DNA from: Bacillota bacterium
Lineage (GTDB): Bacteria > Bacillota > Proteinivoracia > UBA4975
Length of the DNA: 24,361 bases
Direction of reading: 5' to 3'
Assembly: GCA_012727415.1 (NCBI GenBank)
Contig: JAAYHI010000038.1
Coordinates: 1-24,361 of the forward strand
The translations under genes and the position numbers were made by a program. The notes under the pieces are model-generated. The model saw only the letters and a list, made by a program, of their open reading frames with translations, was not told where the DNA came from and made no database searches. Shown here one piece after another: positions 16,165 to 23,780 of this stretch. Numbering within the stretch: the first letter of the stretch is position 1; every line of letters starts with the position of its first letter.

Positions 16165-17078
16165 TGCTGAAAGATTATTTGGATATCAAGCCGGAAGTAG
16201 CTGCTGCCTTAAAGGCGGGGAAACCCGTGGTGGCCCTGGAGTCGACAATTATTTCCCACGGCATGCCCTATCCCAGGAATGTGGAAACAGCGCTGCAGGT
16301 GGAGGAGATTATCCGGGACAAGGGCGCCACCCCCGCCACCATCGCAATTCTGCAGGGGAAATTAAAAGTCGGCCTCTCCCGGGAGGAAATTGAATACCTG
16401 GGACAAAGTCAGACAATCGCCAAGGCAAGCAGAAGAGACATCCCCTTCCTGGTGGCACGACAGGCAGATGGGGCAACCACCGTGGCCTCCACCATGATTA
16501 TCGCCGCTTTGGCGGGGATTAAAGTATTCGCCACCGGCGGCATCGGCGGCGTCCACCGCGGCGCCCAGCAGACCTTCGACATCTCCGCCGACCTGCAGGA
16601 ATTAGCCCGCACTAATGTCGCTGTCGTCTGCGCCGGGGCAAAATCCATACTGGATATTGGCCTCACCCTGGAGTACCTGGAAACCCACGGCGTCCCGGTG
16701 GTTGGCTTCGGGACCGAGGAAATGCCGGCCTTCTATACCAGGAAGAGCGGCTTTGCCATAGATTACCGGGCAGACAGCGCTGCCGAGCTGGCAGCAGCCA
16801 TCAAGGCAAAATGGGACTTAGGACTCCAGGGAGGGATAGTGGTGGCCAATCCCATACCCGAGGAATACCAGATGGATTACCCATTAATCACCCGAGCAAT
16901 AGAGGAAGCGGTAGAAGAAGCTGAGGCTAAGGGGATTGCCGGAAAAGAAACTACCCCCTTCCTGCTGGCAAAAGTCAAGGAGATTACTAAGGGAGACAGC
17001 CTCGAAGCCAATATTCAGTTGGTCTACAGCAACGCCAGGGTGGCAGCCCAGCTGGCCCTTGAACTGGCAAAAAAATAA
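16164..17078 (+). CDS. psuG: Pseudouridine-5'-phosphate glycosidase
   Basis: 304 residues, the full family length. The enzyme breaks the C-glycosidic bond of pseudouridine 5'-phosphate to give uracil and ribose 5-phosphate. Conserved blocks: VALESTIISHGMPYPRN (Glu26), TIAILQGKLKVGL, KASRRDIPFLV (Lys87), ATGGIGGVHRG, TFDISADL, VVCAGAKSILDIGLTLEYLET (Lys160) and GFGTEEMPAFY. Glu26, Lys87 and Lys160 match, by recollection, the catalytic Glu31, Lys93 and Lys166 of the Escherichia coli enzyme. The ATG overlaps the kinase stop by one base, with GGAGGGAT (16152-16159) as ribosome site. Together with psuK it gives a complete two-step salvage route from RNA turnover; no nucleoside transporter is in the window. 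There is no strong terminator at its end; the next forward terminator is at 17404. Confidence 0.96.
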   Translation: MLKDYLDIKPEVAAALKAGKPVVALESTIISHGMPYPRNVETALQVEEIIRDKGATPATIAILQGKLKVGLSREEIEYLGQSQTIAKASRRDIPFLVARQADGATTVASTMIIAALAGIKVFATGGIGGVHRGAQQTFDISADLQELARTNVAVVCAGAKSILDIGLTLEYLETHGVPVVGFGTEEMPAFYTRKSGFAIDYRADSAAELAAAIKAKWDLGLQGGIVVANPIPEEYQMDYPLITRAIEEAVEEAEAKGIAGKETTPFLLAKVKEITKGDSLEANIQLVYSNARVAAQLALELAKK

Positions 17079-17082
17079 GGCC

Positions 17083-17333
17083 TCATCTGGCCCTAATTGT
17101 CACCTTGACTATATCTCCGGGCTGTTTGCCCCGTCTTTCCTGACGCCGATGATATGACAGGGCGTATTCATCCGCACCAGACTCCCCTCGTACTCCACCC
17201 CGTCAAAAGGGGCAATGACGGCGACCCTTCCCTTGCCAAATTCCTTCTTTACAGCGAAGGGAATCTCAATGTACGCTGCATCCATGTCGGGGGCCTTCTT
17301 GATCTTGGCTTCAAACTCGTAGACCTTGTTCAT
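17083..17333 (-). pseudogene. DUF1905 protein, C-terminus frameshifted
   Basis: From the ATG at 17333 (AAGGTGGTG upstream) the frame gives 74 residues and stops at 17109: MNKVYEFEAKIKKAPDMDAA, EIPFAVKKEFGKGRV, FDGVEYEGSLVRM and TPCHIIGVRKD, all typical of short DUF1905 proteins. These normally continue roughly as IRxxIGKQPGDxVxVxIxxR. Here the reading instead ends GANSPEI, while another frame, just after RKD, encodes GKQPGDIVKVTIRAR and stops at 17083. Comparison with the family pattern suggests about 13 bases lost near 17127-17131. The product would lack its last beta strands. The function of DUF1905 is unknown. The gene still has a near-consensus promoter, so the lesion may be recent, or the shortened protein may still be made. 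Confidence 0.65.
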
Positions 17334-17367
17334 TTGCCCACCACCTTTCAAACCTGGTCGCAACTGT

Positions 17368-17396
17368 ATTATAAACCCCTTCTAAGCCCTTGGCAA
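17368..17396 (-). promoter_or_regulatory. Strong sigma-A promoter for the DUF1905 gene
   Basis: On the minus strand TTGCCA (17391-17396), a 17-bp spacer and TATAAT (17368-17373), followed about 35 bases later by the ATG at 17333. Confidence 0.75.
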
Positions 17397-17403
17397 AACG
17401 AAT

Positions 17404-17428
17404 ACCCCCTTTGCGGGGGGTTTTTATT
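17404..17428 (+). terminator. Intrinsic terminator, probably for the TetR-psuK-psuG transcript
   Basis: ACCCCC (17404-17409), loop of six, GGGGGT (17416-17421), then TTTTATT. It acts on plus-strand transcription, reading through the oppositely oriented DUF1905 gene. It partly merges with a palindrome TTATTCGAATAA (17424-17435) just before the next gene. Confidence 0.75.
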
Positions 17429-17465
17429 CGAATAATATAGTGATAGAGTTTAGGAGGTAGGTAAA

Positions 17466-19097
17466 ATGAAGCGCCTGGCAGTCATCTTTCTTACAGGGGC
17501 ATTGATTCTTTCCCTGGGTATGCCCCAGGCCCTTGCCACCCAGGATGAAGTAACGGAGGCCGGCACCGAGATTATTTCCTCCGATTTTCCAGAAGAAGAA
17601 TTGGACAAGGTTCTTACTCAGGACTCCCCCTGGTACTTCCTCAAACGCTTCTTTGAAAGAGTGCGTATTATCTTCACTTTTCGCCAGGACGCAAAGGCCA
17701 AAGTTTGGGCTGACCTGGCCGAGGAAAGAGCCAGGGAATATGCCGCCCTGGAAAGGAAATACGCAGGGGAAGACATCGACGAAGAGCAGCTTAAGTTGCT
17801 GGACAAAGCCCTGCAGGAAGTGCTAAAGTTCACCGAAGAGTATATGGAGCACATCCTCGAGGATGAAGAAGGTGAAGAGGTGCCAGAGGAAGGCGAAGGC
17901 GAGGCAGGAGACAAGTACCTGCGGCGCATCGCCCACCTGCAGAGAATTGCCGAAAGAGCTCCTGAATCCGCTCAAAGAGGTCTGTCCAGGGCAATCGCCA
18001 ATGCCCGCCGCCAACGGGCAAGAATGATCGCCAAGGGCAAACTGTATGACCCCGATCTTGAAACCGAGTACTACTCCTTCCAGGAATTTACCTTGAAAAT
18101 CAAACAAGCCGACTGCTTACTGGAGGCCGACTACAAGCAGAATAAAGATGAAATCGATGCCCAGGTGAAGATCAAGCAGGGGGATGTAATGGACGTCAGG
18201 TTAAAAGGCTGCAAGGCCTTGGAATACCTGCTGCCAGTTTTTGATGAAATGAATTTAGAAGCTTCAATGCCTCAGGAAGAAGTAATTTCTGCAGTGTTGG
18301 CAGCCTTTGGCCGGGATGAAGGCTATGACGAACTCAAGCTAAAGATTAAGTTCAACGACGGCACCAAAATAAATATTGAGATTGATCCCGACGATGACGA
18401 ATCCAATCCTGCGCCTCCCGCCAATCTTTCCTTCTTAAAATTTGAGTTTGAGATCGAAGCCAAGGATAAAAAGCTGGAAGCAGAATATCAACAGGAAAAA
18501 GACAAGGCAAAGGCCAAGGTAAAGGTTGAGCTGAAAGATGGCCAGGACAGTGAGCTCACAGGCAATGAGGCCCTGGCGTACTTGCTTCCCATCCTGGAAG
18601 GGCTTAAGCTGGACGCCTCCATGGCAAAAGAAGACATTCTCGGCGCCCTGCTTACTGCCTTCGGTTGGAGCGGCAGCTGGCAAGAAGCGGAACTAAAAGT
18701 GAAATTCAGCGACGGCAGTGAATTGGAGCTGGAATGGAAACAAGAAGAAGATGCCAAGCCTGTTACCGGCGTTCCCTTTAAAGCTTTCAAGCTGGAGGTA
18801 GAATCTCATGACAGGGAAATGGAAGCAGAGCTGAAGCAGAAAGACGGGAAATATGAAGCGAAAGTGGAGATTGAACAGGAAAAAGGCCGGGATATTGAGC
18901 TCAAAGGCAGTAAAGCCCTGGATTACTTGCTTCCCATTTTTAACAGGTTAAAGCTCAATAAGTCTATGAGCGACCGCAACATCATCGATAATGTATTGAA
19001 GGCCTTTAACTGGGAAGGACCCTGGAAAGAAATAGAGATAAAAATCTGGTTCGCAGATGGCACAAAGTTGGTTATTGAGAAAAAGCTGGACGATTAA
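17466..19097 (+). CDS. Secreted DUF5667 protein with three YusW-like repeats
   Basis: 543 residues. ATG at 17466 has AGGAGGT (17452-17458) seven bases upstream. A signal peptide (residues 1-24, cleavage after QALA) is followed by an acidic linker and a DUF5667-like helical region at about 52-190: DSPWYFLKRFFERVRIIFTF, AKVWADLAEERAREYAAL, then a Glu/Gly-rich stretch (131-149) and more helix. Residues about 203-307, 322-425 and 437-540 are three tandem copies of a domain with the pattern LKGxxALxYLLPIFxxLxLxxSM, VLxAFxW, ELKxxFxDGT. This resembles the Bacillus YusW-like domain. The protein is very rich in Lys and Glu. It is probably a cell-envelope or extracellular protein, possibly a protease-inhibitor or stress-like binding protein; function is unknown. 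It forms a single-gene unit. Confidence 0.8.
   Translation: MKRLAVIFLTGALILSLGMPQALATQDEVTEAGTEIISSDFPEEELDKVLTQDSPWYFLKRFFERVRIIFTFRQDAKAKVWADLAEERAREYAALERKYAGEDIDEEQLKLLDKALQEVLKFTEEYMEHILEDEEGEEVPEEGEGEAGDKYLRRIAHLQRIAERAPESAQRGLSRAIANARRQRARMIAKGKLYDPDLETEYYSFQEFTLKIKQADCLLEADYKQNKDEIDAQVKIKQGDVMDVRLKGCKALEYLLPVFDEMNLEASMPQEEVISAVLAAFGRDEGYDELKLKIKFNDGTKINIEIDPDDDESNPAPPANLSFLKFEFEIEAKDKKLEAEYQQEKDKAKAKVKVELKDGQDSELTGNEALAYLLPILEGLKLDASMAKEDILGALLTAFGWSGSWQEAELKVKFSDGSELELEWKQEEDAKPVTGVPFKAFKLEVESHDREMEAELKQKDGKYEAKVEIEQEKGRDIELKGSKALDYLLPIFNRLKLNKSMSDRNIIDNVLKAFNWEGPWKEIEIKIWFADGTKLVIEKKLDD
18072..19085 (+). repeat. Three tandem coding repeats of about 310 bp
   Basis: Units at about 18072-18386, 18429-18740 and 18774-19085 encode the three YusW-like domains. 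The protein pattern is well kept but the DNA has diverged, so this is an old internal duplication rather than a recent one. Confidence 0.75.
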
Positions 19098-19108
19098 CCC
19101 GGAAACAA

Positions 19109-19140
19109 AAAAGACCAGTCATCTTCATGGCTGGTCTTTT
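19109..19140. terminator. Bidirectional terminator between convergent genes
   Basis: AAAAGACCAGTCAT (19109-19122), tetraloop CTTC, ATGGCTGGTCTTTT (19127-19140): a 14-bp stem with one G-T pair, A-rich on one side and T-rich on the other. It ends the DUF5667 gene on the plus strand and the lipoprotein gene on the minus strand. Confidence 0.93.
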
Positions 19141-19147
19141 ATTTTGC

Positions 19148-19597
19148 CTAGTATCCCAAATCCTCAATGATACCGCTTATCTCCTTTTTGTACTGAGCGT
19201 CTGCAGAAACATAGATAAAGGTGTTGTCAGTTCTCGATACCACATAATACCCATCGGAGGTAGTCTTGGTATAATAGCTGTAATTATTCACCGAAGCATA
19301 CTTAGTAGCTCCACCGGATAAGGCCTCAAAATCTGACTTGTTTTCCTCAAAGGCTCTCTTTGCCTGGTCCACTGAAGGCACTACATAGAATTCGATTTGG
19401 TAGTTCTCCCCTACAGCCAGGTATACCGCCTCGACTACGCCTTCCGGAAACTGATCGGCAGCATCCACAACTATAAAGCCTGCAGCCTCCATCTTGGAAA
19501 CAAATTGGGGGGCAGTCAAGGGAGTCCTGGAGCCGCCACAGGCCGCAGTTGCCAGGACAAGAGTTACCAGCAATAACAGGACGGCAATTTTTTTCAT
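19148..19597 (-). CDS. Small lipoprotein of unknown function
   Basis: 149 residues. ATG at 19597 is set by GAGGAGG about seven bases upstream. The N-terminus is a lipoprotein signal (MKKIAVLLLLVTLVLATAACGG) with the lipidated Cys at position 20, so the mature protein is anchored on the outer face of the membrane. The remaining about 130 residues contain LTAPQFVSKMEAAGFIVVDA, a central strand YQIEFYVVPSVDQAKRAFEENK, and YYVVSRTDNTFIYVSA. This alpha/beta pattern is common in small Firmicute lipoproteins but does not identify a function. A good -10 (TATAAT on the minus strand, 19631-19636) lies upstream without a clear -35. The gene stands alone, facing the DUF5667 gene across a shared terminator. 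Confidence 0.85.
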   Translation of the reverse strand: MKKIAVLLLLVTLVLATAACGGSRTPLTAPQFVSKMEAAGFIVVDAADQFPEGVVEAVYLAVGENYQIEFYVVPSVDQAKRAFEENKSDFEALSGGATKYASVNNYSYYTKTTSDGYYVVSRTDNTFIYVSADAQYKKEISGIIEDLGY

Positions 19598-19720
19598 GTA
19601 TATCCTCCTCAGAGTTATAATTACCCTAACATTATATCGCCCCACTGTGAAGAGGACCCCACATATCTTGCTCTCTTCGGCCCTATTATTGCTGTCTTGT
19701 TCTCTTTGCTGACCTTATCC

Positions 19721-20575
19721 TTAAGCCAGGGCAAAAATAAGCAAGCTGAAGGCCATCACCATCATACCCGCAACCATACCATAGATAGAAAGGTGATGCT
19801 CGCCATATTCCCTGGCCGAAGGAAGCAATTCGTCCAAAGCAATAAAGACCATAATACCGGCGACCAGGGCGAAGATAATCCCCGTTAACACGGCATTCAT
19901 AAAGGGCAATAAGATCAGATAGCCCACCAGGGCGCCCACCGGTTCAGAAAACCCCGAGAGAAAGGAATAGAAAAAGGCTTTCTTTTTGCTTCCGGTGGCA
20001 TAGTATATCGGGACGGAGACAGCAATTCCTTCGGGAATATTGTGCAGGGCAATGGCAATGACAATGGGAATCGCCAGCTGAGGTTCCTGGAGAGCAGCAA
20101 CAAAAGTGGCCAGCCCTTCCGGGAAATTATGAATAGTAATGGCCAGGGCTGTAAACAGGCCCATGCGCAACAGCTTGCGGTTCTTTTCCGCTTCTGCTCT
20201 TTTCTGTACCTGCTCAATATGATGGCTTCCCTCGGGACAATCCGCACATATTTCTTCAACTGAATGCAGCTCATGGGGATTCTCCGAGCTGGGAATCAAT
20301 CTGTCAATGACAGCAATTAACAGCATACCGCCAAAAAAAGCAATTACCGTAACCCACGAGCCCTTGACCTGGCCCAGCTCATTAATCAGGGCATTTTGGG
20401 CCTTGTGGAATATCTCAATCATCGAGACATAAATCATCACCCCGGCGGAAAAGCCAAGGCTGATGGCAAGGAATTTGGCATTGCTCTTTTTCGAGAAGAA
20501 TGCCAGCATACTGCCTATGCCTGTACTTAACCCGGCCAGTGCAGTGAGAGCTAACGCTATCCAAAAATTATCCAC
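19721..20575 (-). CDS. ZIP family metal transporter (ZupT-like)
   Basis: 284 residues, starting at a GTG (20575) with GGGGAAGAA just upstream. ZIP proteins import divalent metals such as zinc, iron or manganese. About eight hydrophobic segments are seen. The two metal-site motifs are HNFPEG (residues 149-154) and HNIPEG (178-183), both intact, with FLSGFSEPVGALVGYLI after them. The cytoplasmic loop between TM3 and TM4 (about 96-135) has His and Cys residues (HELHSVEEICADCPEGSHH) that may bind metal. It lies 31 bases downstream of the GNAT gene on the same strand and is probably co-transcribed with it. No Zur or other metal operator was recognised, and no terminator is evident at its end. The preferred metal cannot be told. 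Confidence 0.93.
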   Translation of the reverse strand: MDNFWIALALTALAGLSTGIGSMLAFFSKKSNAKFLAISLGFSAGVMIYVSMIEIFHKAQNALINELGQVKGSWVTVIAFFGGMLLIAVIDRLIPSSENPHELHSVEEICADCPEGSHHIEQVQKRAEAEKNRKLLRMGLFTALAITIHNFPEGLATFVAALQEPQLAIPIVIAIALHNIPEGIAVSVPIYYATGSKKKAFFYSFLSGFSEPVGALVGYLILLPFMNAVLTGIIFALVAGIMVFIALDELLPSAREYGEHHLSIYGMVAGMMVMAFSLLIFALA

Positions 20576-20606
20576 TTCTTCCCCATCCTTTGGTGCAAAT
20601 GATCTC

Positions 20607-21224
20607 CTACAGTTCCTTCCGCATCACTACAACATTTTCATGTTGGGCAATCTTGCTGAACCCCGCCTTCTCATAGAGCCGGGCCGGACCTGTATAGTCG
20701 AAGGGATCATACTTATCCTGCAAACGGGGATACCCTTCTACCGCTGTATACCCATCAGCCTTTGCATCCTCGCATACCCGCTCTAACAGCGCCGAAGCAA
20801 CTCCCTTCCCCCGGTAATCAGGAGCAATGCAAAAGCAATTGATGGCCTTAACCCTTCCGCTGCCGGCATTGCGAATAAAGGCGGTTATCTCTTCATTGAA
20901 ATCAAAACGGGTATAGACCGCCTTGTCATTGGCATTACACCAGCCCACGAGGATGCCGTCTGCATAAGCGAGGTAGCCCTTCAGCACCCCATTGGCAACA
21001 AACTTCTCCGCCCTGGTCTTTAAGGCGCGGTGCAGCGCATCCCTTCCCCCGCCGCTGGCCTTGACCTCCCGGGACATCTCCTTGTCATCCTCCTTGTCCA
21101 TACAGAAGGCGAGGCAATAACAATGGGACCATTCCGGGTGATCAGTAAATGCCCGGTTTTCATGAAAGTCAAAGTAGTCACCAGCAAGTTCTGGTGTCAG
21201 CTGCTTAATCTCAAGGTTCACCAT
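20607..21224 (-). CDS. GNAT family N-acetyltransferase
   Basis: 205 residues from the ATG at 21224 (AAAGG six bases upstream); a GTG at 21230 is an alternative adding two residues. GNAT enzymes transfer an acetyl group from acetyl-CoA to an amine. The acetyl-CoA loop is visible as CFCIAPDYRGKGVASALLERVCEDAKADGY, with the R-G-x-G-x-A motif. The N-terminal part (DYFDFHENRAFTDHPEWSHCYCLAFC) resembles a Firmicute GNAT subgroup in which a Cys-rich segment precedes the fold, and the end (YEKAGFSKIAQHENVVVMRKEL) is typical. The acceptor substrate is unknown. It is probably the first gene of a two-gene unit with the ZIP transporter; no convincing promoter was seen in the 83 bases behind the helicase gene. 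Confidence 0.9.
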   Translation of the reverse strand: MVNLEIKQLTPELAGDYFDFHENRAFTDHPEWSHCYCLAFCMDKEDDKEMSREVKASGGGRDALHRALKTRAEKFVANGVLKGYLAYADGILVGWCNANDKAVYTRFDFNEEITAFIRNAGSGRVKAINCFCIAPDYRGKGVASALLERVCEDAKADGYTAVEGYPRLQDKYDPFDYTGPARLYEKAGFSKIAQHENVVVMRKEL

Positions 21225-21307
21225 CTTCACCCTTTCCCTAAGGCACGCATTTACTTCAAGAATTCGCTGTTCTCATTCCCTTGTCCTGCTTAAATTGGCC
21301 CCTGCCT

Positions 21308-23425
21308 CTAGCACAATTCTTCAATATCCCAATATTCATCAGAAAGACTCTTAACAAATGGAGAAGGACGATCCCGGTGAGCAAACACCATTAGCCGACG
21401 CATAGCTCTACTGCAGGCGACAAACAGCAATCGCTTCTGCCTTGCCATATGCTCTTCTTCATCTATTCCTTGCCAAACCGGCAGCGGGAGCCTCCCGGCC
21501 TCTAATCCTACCACGGCGACTACAGGAAACTCCAAGCCTTTAGCAGCATGCATTGTCATTACTTTAACTCCAGGATGGCTAATATCTACATCCCTGGAAC
21601 GCATGGCTTTGGCCTTAAACTTTTTATCCAGCATTTCAACCACTTGGTTCATTTCTCGTTCAGTAGGACACAAGACTGCAGCATTGCTCGGCGTTGCACG
21701 TTCGCTGCGCAAAGCCTCCCATAAGAAGGAATTAAGGCGCTTCTCTTGCTGCTGACGAGTGCTGTAGCGCGCCAACACCGGCCTGCTGCCGCGGTACACG
21801 GCTTCCACATTAAGTGTGTCTTTATCTGCCCCTTCTGAATCCGGGGCCAGCTGTAAAACAGCTTGCCATATTTCCCTGGTGGTCCGGTAATTACGGCGCA
21901 AAATCCTGGCTCGCCCTTGCACATGCAAATCAGAGGCCATCTTAGTCCAGGAAAATCCGTTGCCCCAGATGCTCTGGTTGGTATCCGCCGTCAAGAAAAT
22001 ATTTCTGCGGTCATGACAAAGGCCCATCAGGAAACGGATAGCTACTGCCTTCAGGTCCTGAGCCTCATCGACGAAAACGTAATCATACTTGGGTGAGACA
22101 GATTCTGAGGCTACCTTAAGCCTTTCGCTAAAAAGACAAGCCCCGTCCTGGCGCAGTATATGCTGCACAACCTCATACAGCTGCCAGAGATGACGCCGCT
22201 GGTGCTGACCCAGGGCGCGACCACGGCCAGCGCGGTCGAACTCTTGGTATTCCTTCAGGCTGTTTATTCCCTGGCCAATTATGACCCAATCTATTTCCTC
22301 AGCCAGGAAATGGCAATCGTCTGGAGTAAAACTGAACTTGGGGATTTGAGTGCTGCATTCATCAAGGGCAGCCTTGATATATTCCTCCGGTTGCTCTGCA
22401 CGCAACTGTTTCCATTCCTGCGGCAAATTCTCCAAGGCTAGAGAGTCAACTGTCCTCACTTCAACTTGATTGCGATAGCCGCCCAGGTCCAGGTGGTCCA
22501 AGAGATGGTTTGAAGCCCGTTCCAAGGATTTGGTAAAAGTCGTATACAGTATGCGCAAAGGCCTGTCCTCTGCAAACAAATCCAGTTGCCTCAAGCTCCC
22601 CAGCAGTTCCCGGATACAATACAGAGTTACTGTGGATTTCCCGGAGCCAGGTCCACCTTTCAGCAACCAAGGGCCATGAGGCTGTGCAGCTCCTTTAAAC
22701 TTCGTGAGAAAATCCAGCTGTTCTTCGTCAAGCATCAGCAGGAAGCTGGCCAGGCTGCGCTTCCCGTCTGCTGCCTCGGCGATATGATCAGGGTCTCTTG
22801 CCACCCTGACTGGTTTCTGCGTAACCTCTTCAATATTAGGAGGCCAGAGGCAATACATAATCCTCTCAAGGATTTCGTCCGGAACCTCCGGCTGATCCAA
22901 GAGATCATTTTCGGTGCGCACAGCCGATAGAGCATTATGATAGTCTTCTGGGATTCCCCAACTGCTCAAGGTAGCTGAATCCAAAGGCATGGGCAATAGG
23001 CGGTCATGTGGAGCTGCCTTAGTTCCCAGTCCCAGTCTCTTGACTAGCTCTTGAGCCAGTGCCTTTTCTTCTGGTGTTAATTCCCGGTCAATCAGTTCCT
23101 GGGCCCCCGCGATTATCCGGAAACCGGGCTCGCCATTTTCATCAGCTCCCAAGCGGTCATAAATCTTATCCCGATGATCCAGCATCAGCAGACATACCGT
23201 GCGCCTTTGGGAATCCACACTATATACCAGCCTGTAGTTATCCGCAACTCGCATCCGCCAGAGGTTTCTAAAGCTGCCCAGCCGCTTTATTTGAGGCGGA
23301 TTTGCCCTGTCGGGAGCCACACAAAGCACACTTTTCGATAGATGTTGATAGGCTCTGCGCACCTTTTTGGGAACCTTGCTCAAATCAAGGGGAAATCGTT
23401 CCGAGAAAGCCAGCTCATATGACAT
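21308..23425 (-). CDS. UvrD-like helicase with N-terminal RelE/ParE-like domain
   Basis: 705 residues from the ATG at 23425 (GGAGGTGG upstream; a GTG nine bases earlier lies within that site). Residues about 1-95 look like a RelE/ParE toxin fold: VPKKVRRAYQHL, IKRLGSFRNLWRMRVADNYRLVYSVD, LLMLDHRDKIYDRL. Superfamily 1 helicase motifs follow: Walker A GGPGSGKST (257-265, Lys263), motif Ia TTFTKSLE, Walker B YDYVFVDEAQD (447-457), motif III TADTNQSIW, motif IV RNYRTTREIW, motif V VMTMHAAKGLEFPVV, motif VI RLLFVACSRAMRRLMV. It is about the length of a compact UvrD. No antitoxin gene is adjacent, so the first domain probably acts as a binding or nuclease module rather than a free toxin. The neighbour upstream is a JetD-like protein, suggesting DNA defence or repair. 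Its exact role is unknown. Confidence 0.88.
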   Translation of the reverse strand: MSYELAFSERFPLDLSKVPKKVRRAYQHLSKSVLCVAPDRANPPQIKRLGSFRNLWRMRVADNYRLVYSVDSQRRTVCLLMLDHRDKIYDRLGADENGEPGFRIIAGAQELIDRELTPEEKALAQELVKRLGLGTKAAPHDRLLPMPLDSATLSSWGIPEDYHNALSAVRTENDLLDQPEVPDEILERIMYCLWPPNIEEVTQKPVRVARDPDHIAEAADGKRSLASFLLMLDEEQLDFLTKFKGAAQPHGPWLLKGGPGSGKSTVTLYCIRELLGSLRQLDLFAEDRPLRILYTTFTKSLERASNHLLDHLDLGGYRNQVEVRTVDSLALENLPQEWKQLRAEQPEEYIKAALDECSTQIPKFSFTPDDCHFLAEEIDWVIIGQGINSLKEYQEFDRAGRGRALGQHQRRHLWQLYEVVQHILRQDGACLFSERLKVASESVSPKYDYVFVDEAQDLKAVAIRFLMGLCHDRRNIFLTADTNQSIWGNGFSWTKMASDLHVQGRARILRRNYRTTREIWQAVLQLAPDSEGADKDTLNVEAVYRGSRPVLARYSTRQQQEKRLNSFLWEALRSERATPSNAAVLCPTEREMNQVVEMLDKKFKAKAMRSRDVDISHPGVKVMTMHAAKGLEFPVVAVVGLEAGRLPLPVWQGIDEEEHMARQKRLLFVACSRAMRRLMVFAHRDRPSPFVKSLSDEYWDIEELC

Positions 23426-23780
23426 CTTTCCCACCTCCGTAGATTAAACATTATTACTCTTCAACGCAGTTACTGTAAAATCCTGCCTATAAAATTTCTC
23501 CGCTTAGCAGGGCATCCTTGTCCAGAGCAGTCAGGCCCCCCTGGACTGCACCCACAGGACCAATTCAGGTCAATACATTGTTCGCCCTGATAAGCAATGA
23601 CATTATACTCCAAGCTCATGTCAATACAGCATATTGACCCCTGTTCGTTCAGGAACGGGTTGGAAAGGCTGTGGCTCAGACACATATACAAAAAGAAGCC
23701 CCCTCGGGGGCGATTTGCTGCAGGTATGAATAAGACCACAGGCTATTGTGATTATTGCATTCCTCAGTGACTCACCGGTA
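23426..23780. other. 355-bp gap holding short repeats, a hairpin and a doubtful Cys-rich frame
   Basis: No well-supported gene. GTCAATACA occurs at 23569 and 23620, and the second copy starts an inverted repeat GTCAATA-CAGCA-TATTGAC (23620-23638). On the minus strand a frame at 23470-23619 encodes 49 residues starting MSLEYNVIAYQGEQCIDL with five Cys in WSCGCSPGGPDCSGQGC plus one before, but it has no ribosome site. TATAAT (minus strand, near 23601-23606) has no -35 at proper spacing. The helicase promoter probably lies here. The region may hold remains of a decayed gene. Confidence 0.4.
23689..23711 (-). terminator. Intrinsic terminator downstream of the JetD-like gene
   Basis: On the minus strand GCCCC, loop CGAG, GGGGC (23698-23711), followed by TTCTTTTT. 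It is placed about 70 bases after the JetD-like stop, separating that gene from the helicase. Confidence 0.75.

Noticed and set aside
17074..17100. Terminator directly after psuG (GGCC...GGCC)
   Set aside because: The stem is four base pairs without a T-run; these bases also code for the displaced end of the DUF1905 gene.
21308..23425. A toxin-antitoxin pair based on the RelE-like segment
   Set aside because: The RelE-like region is fused in frame to the helicase and no small antitoxin gene is found on either side.
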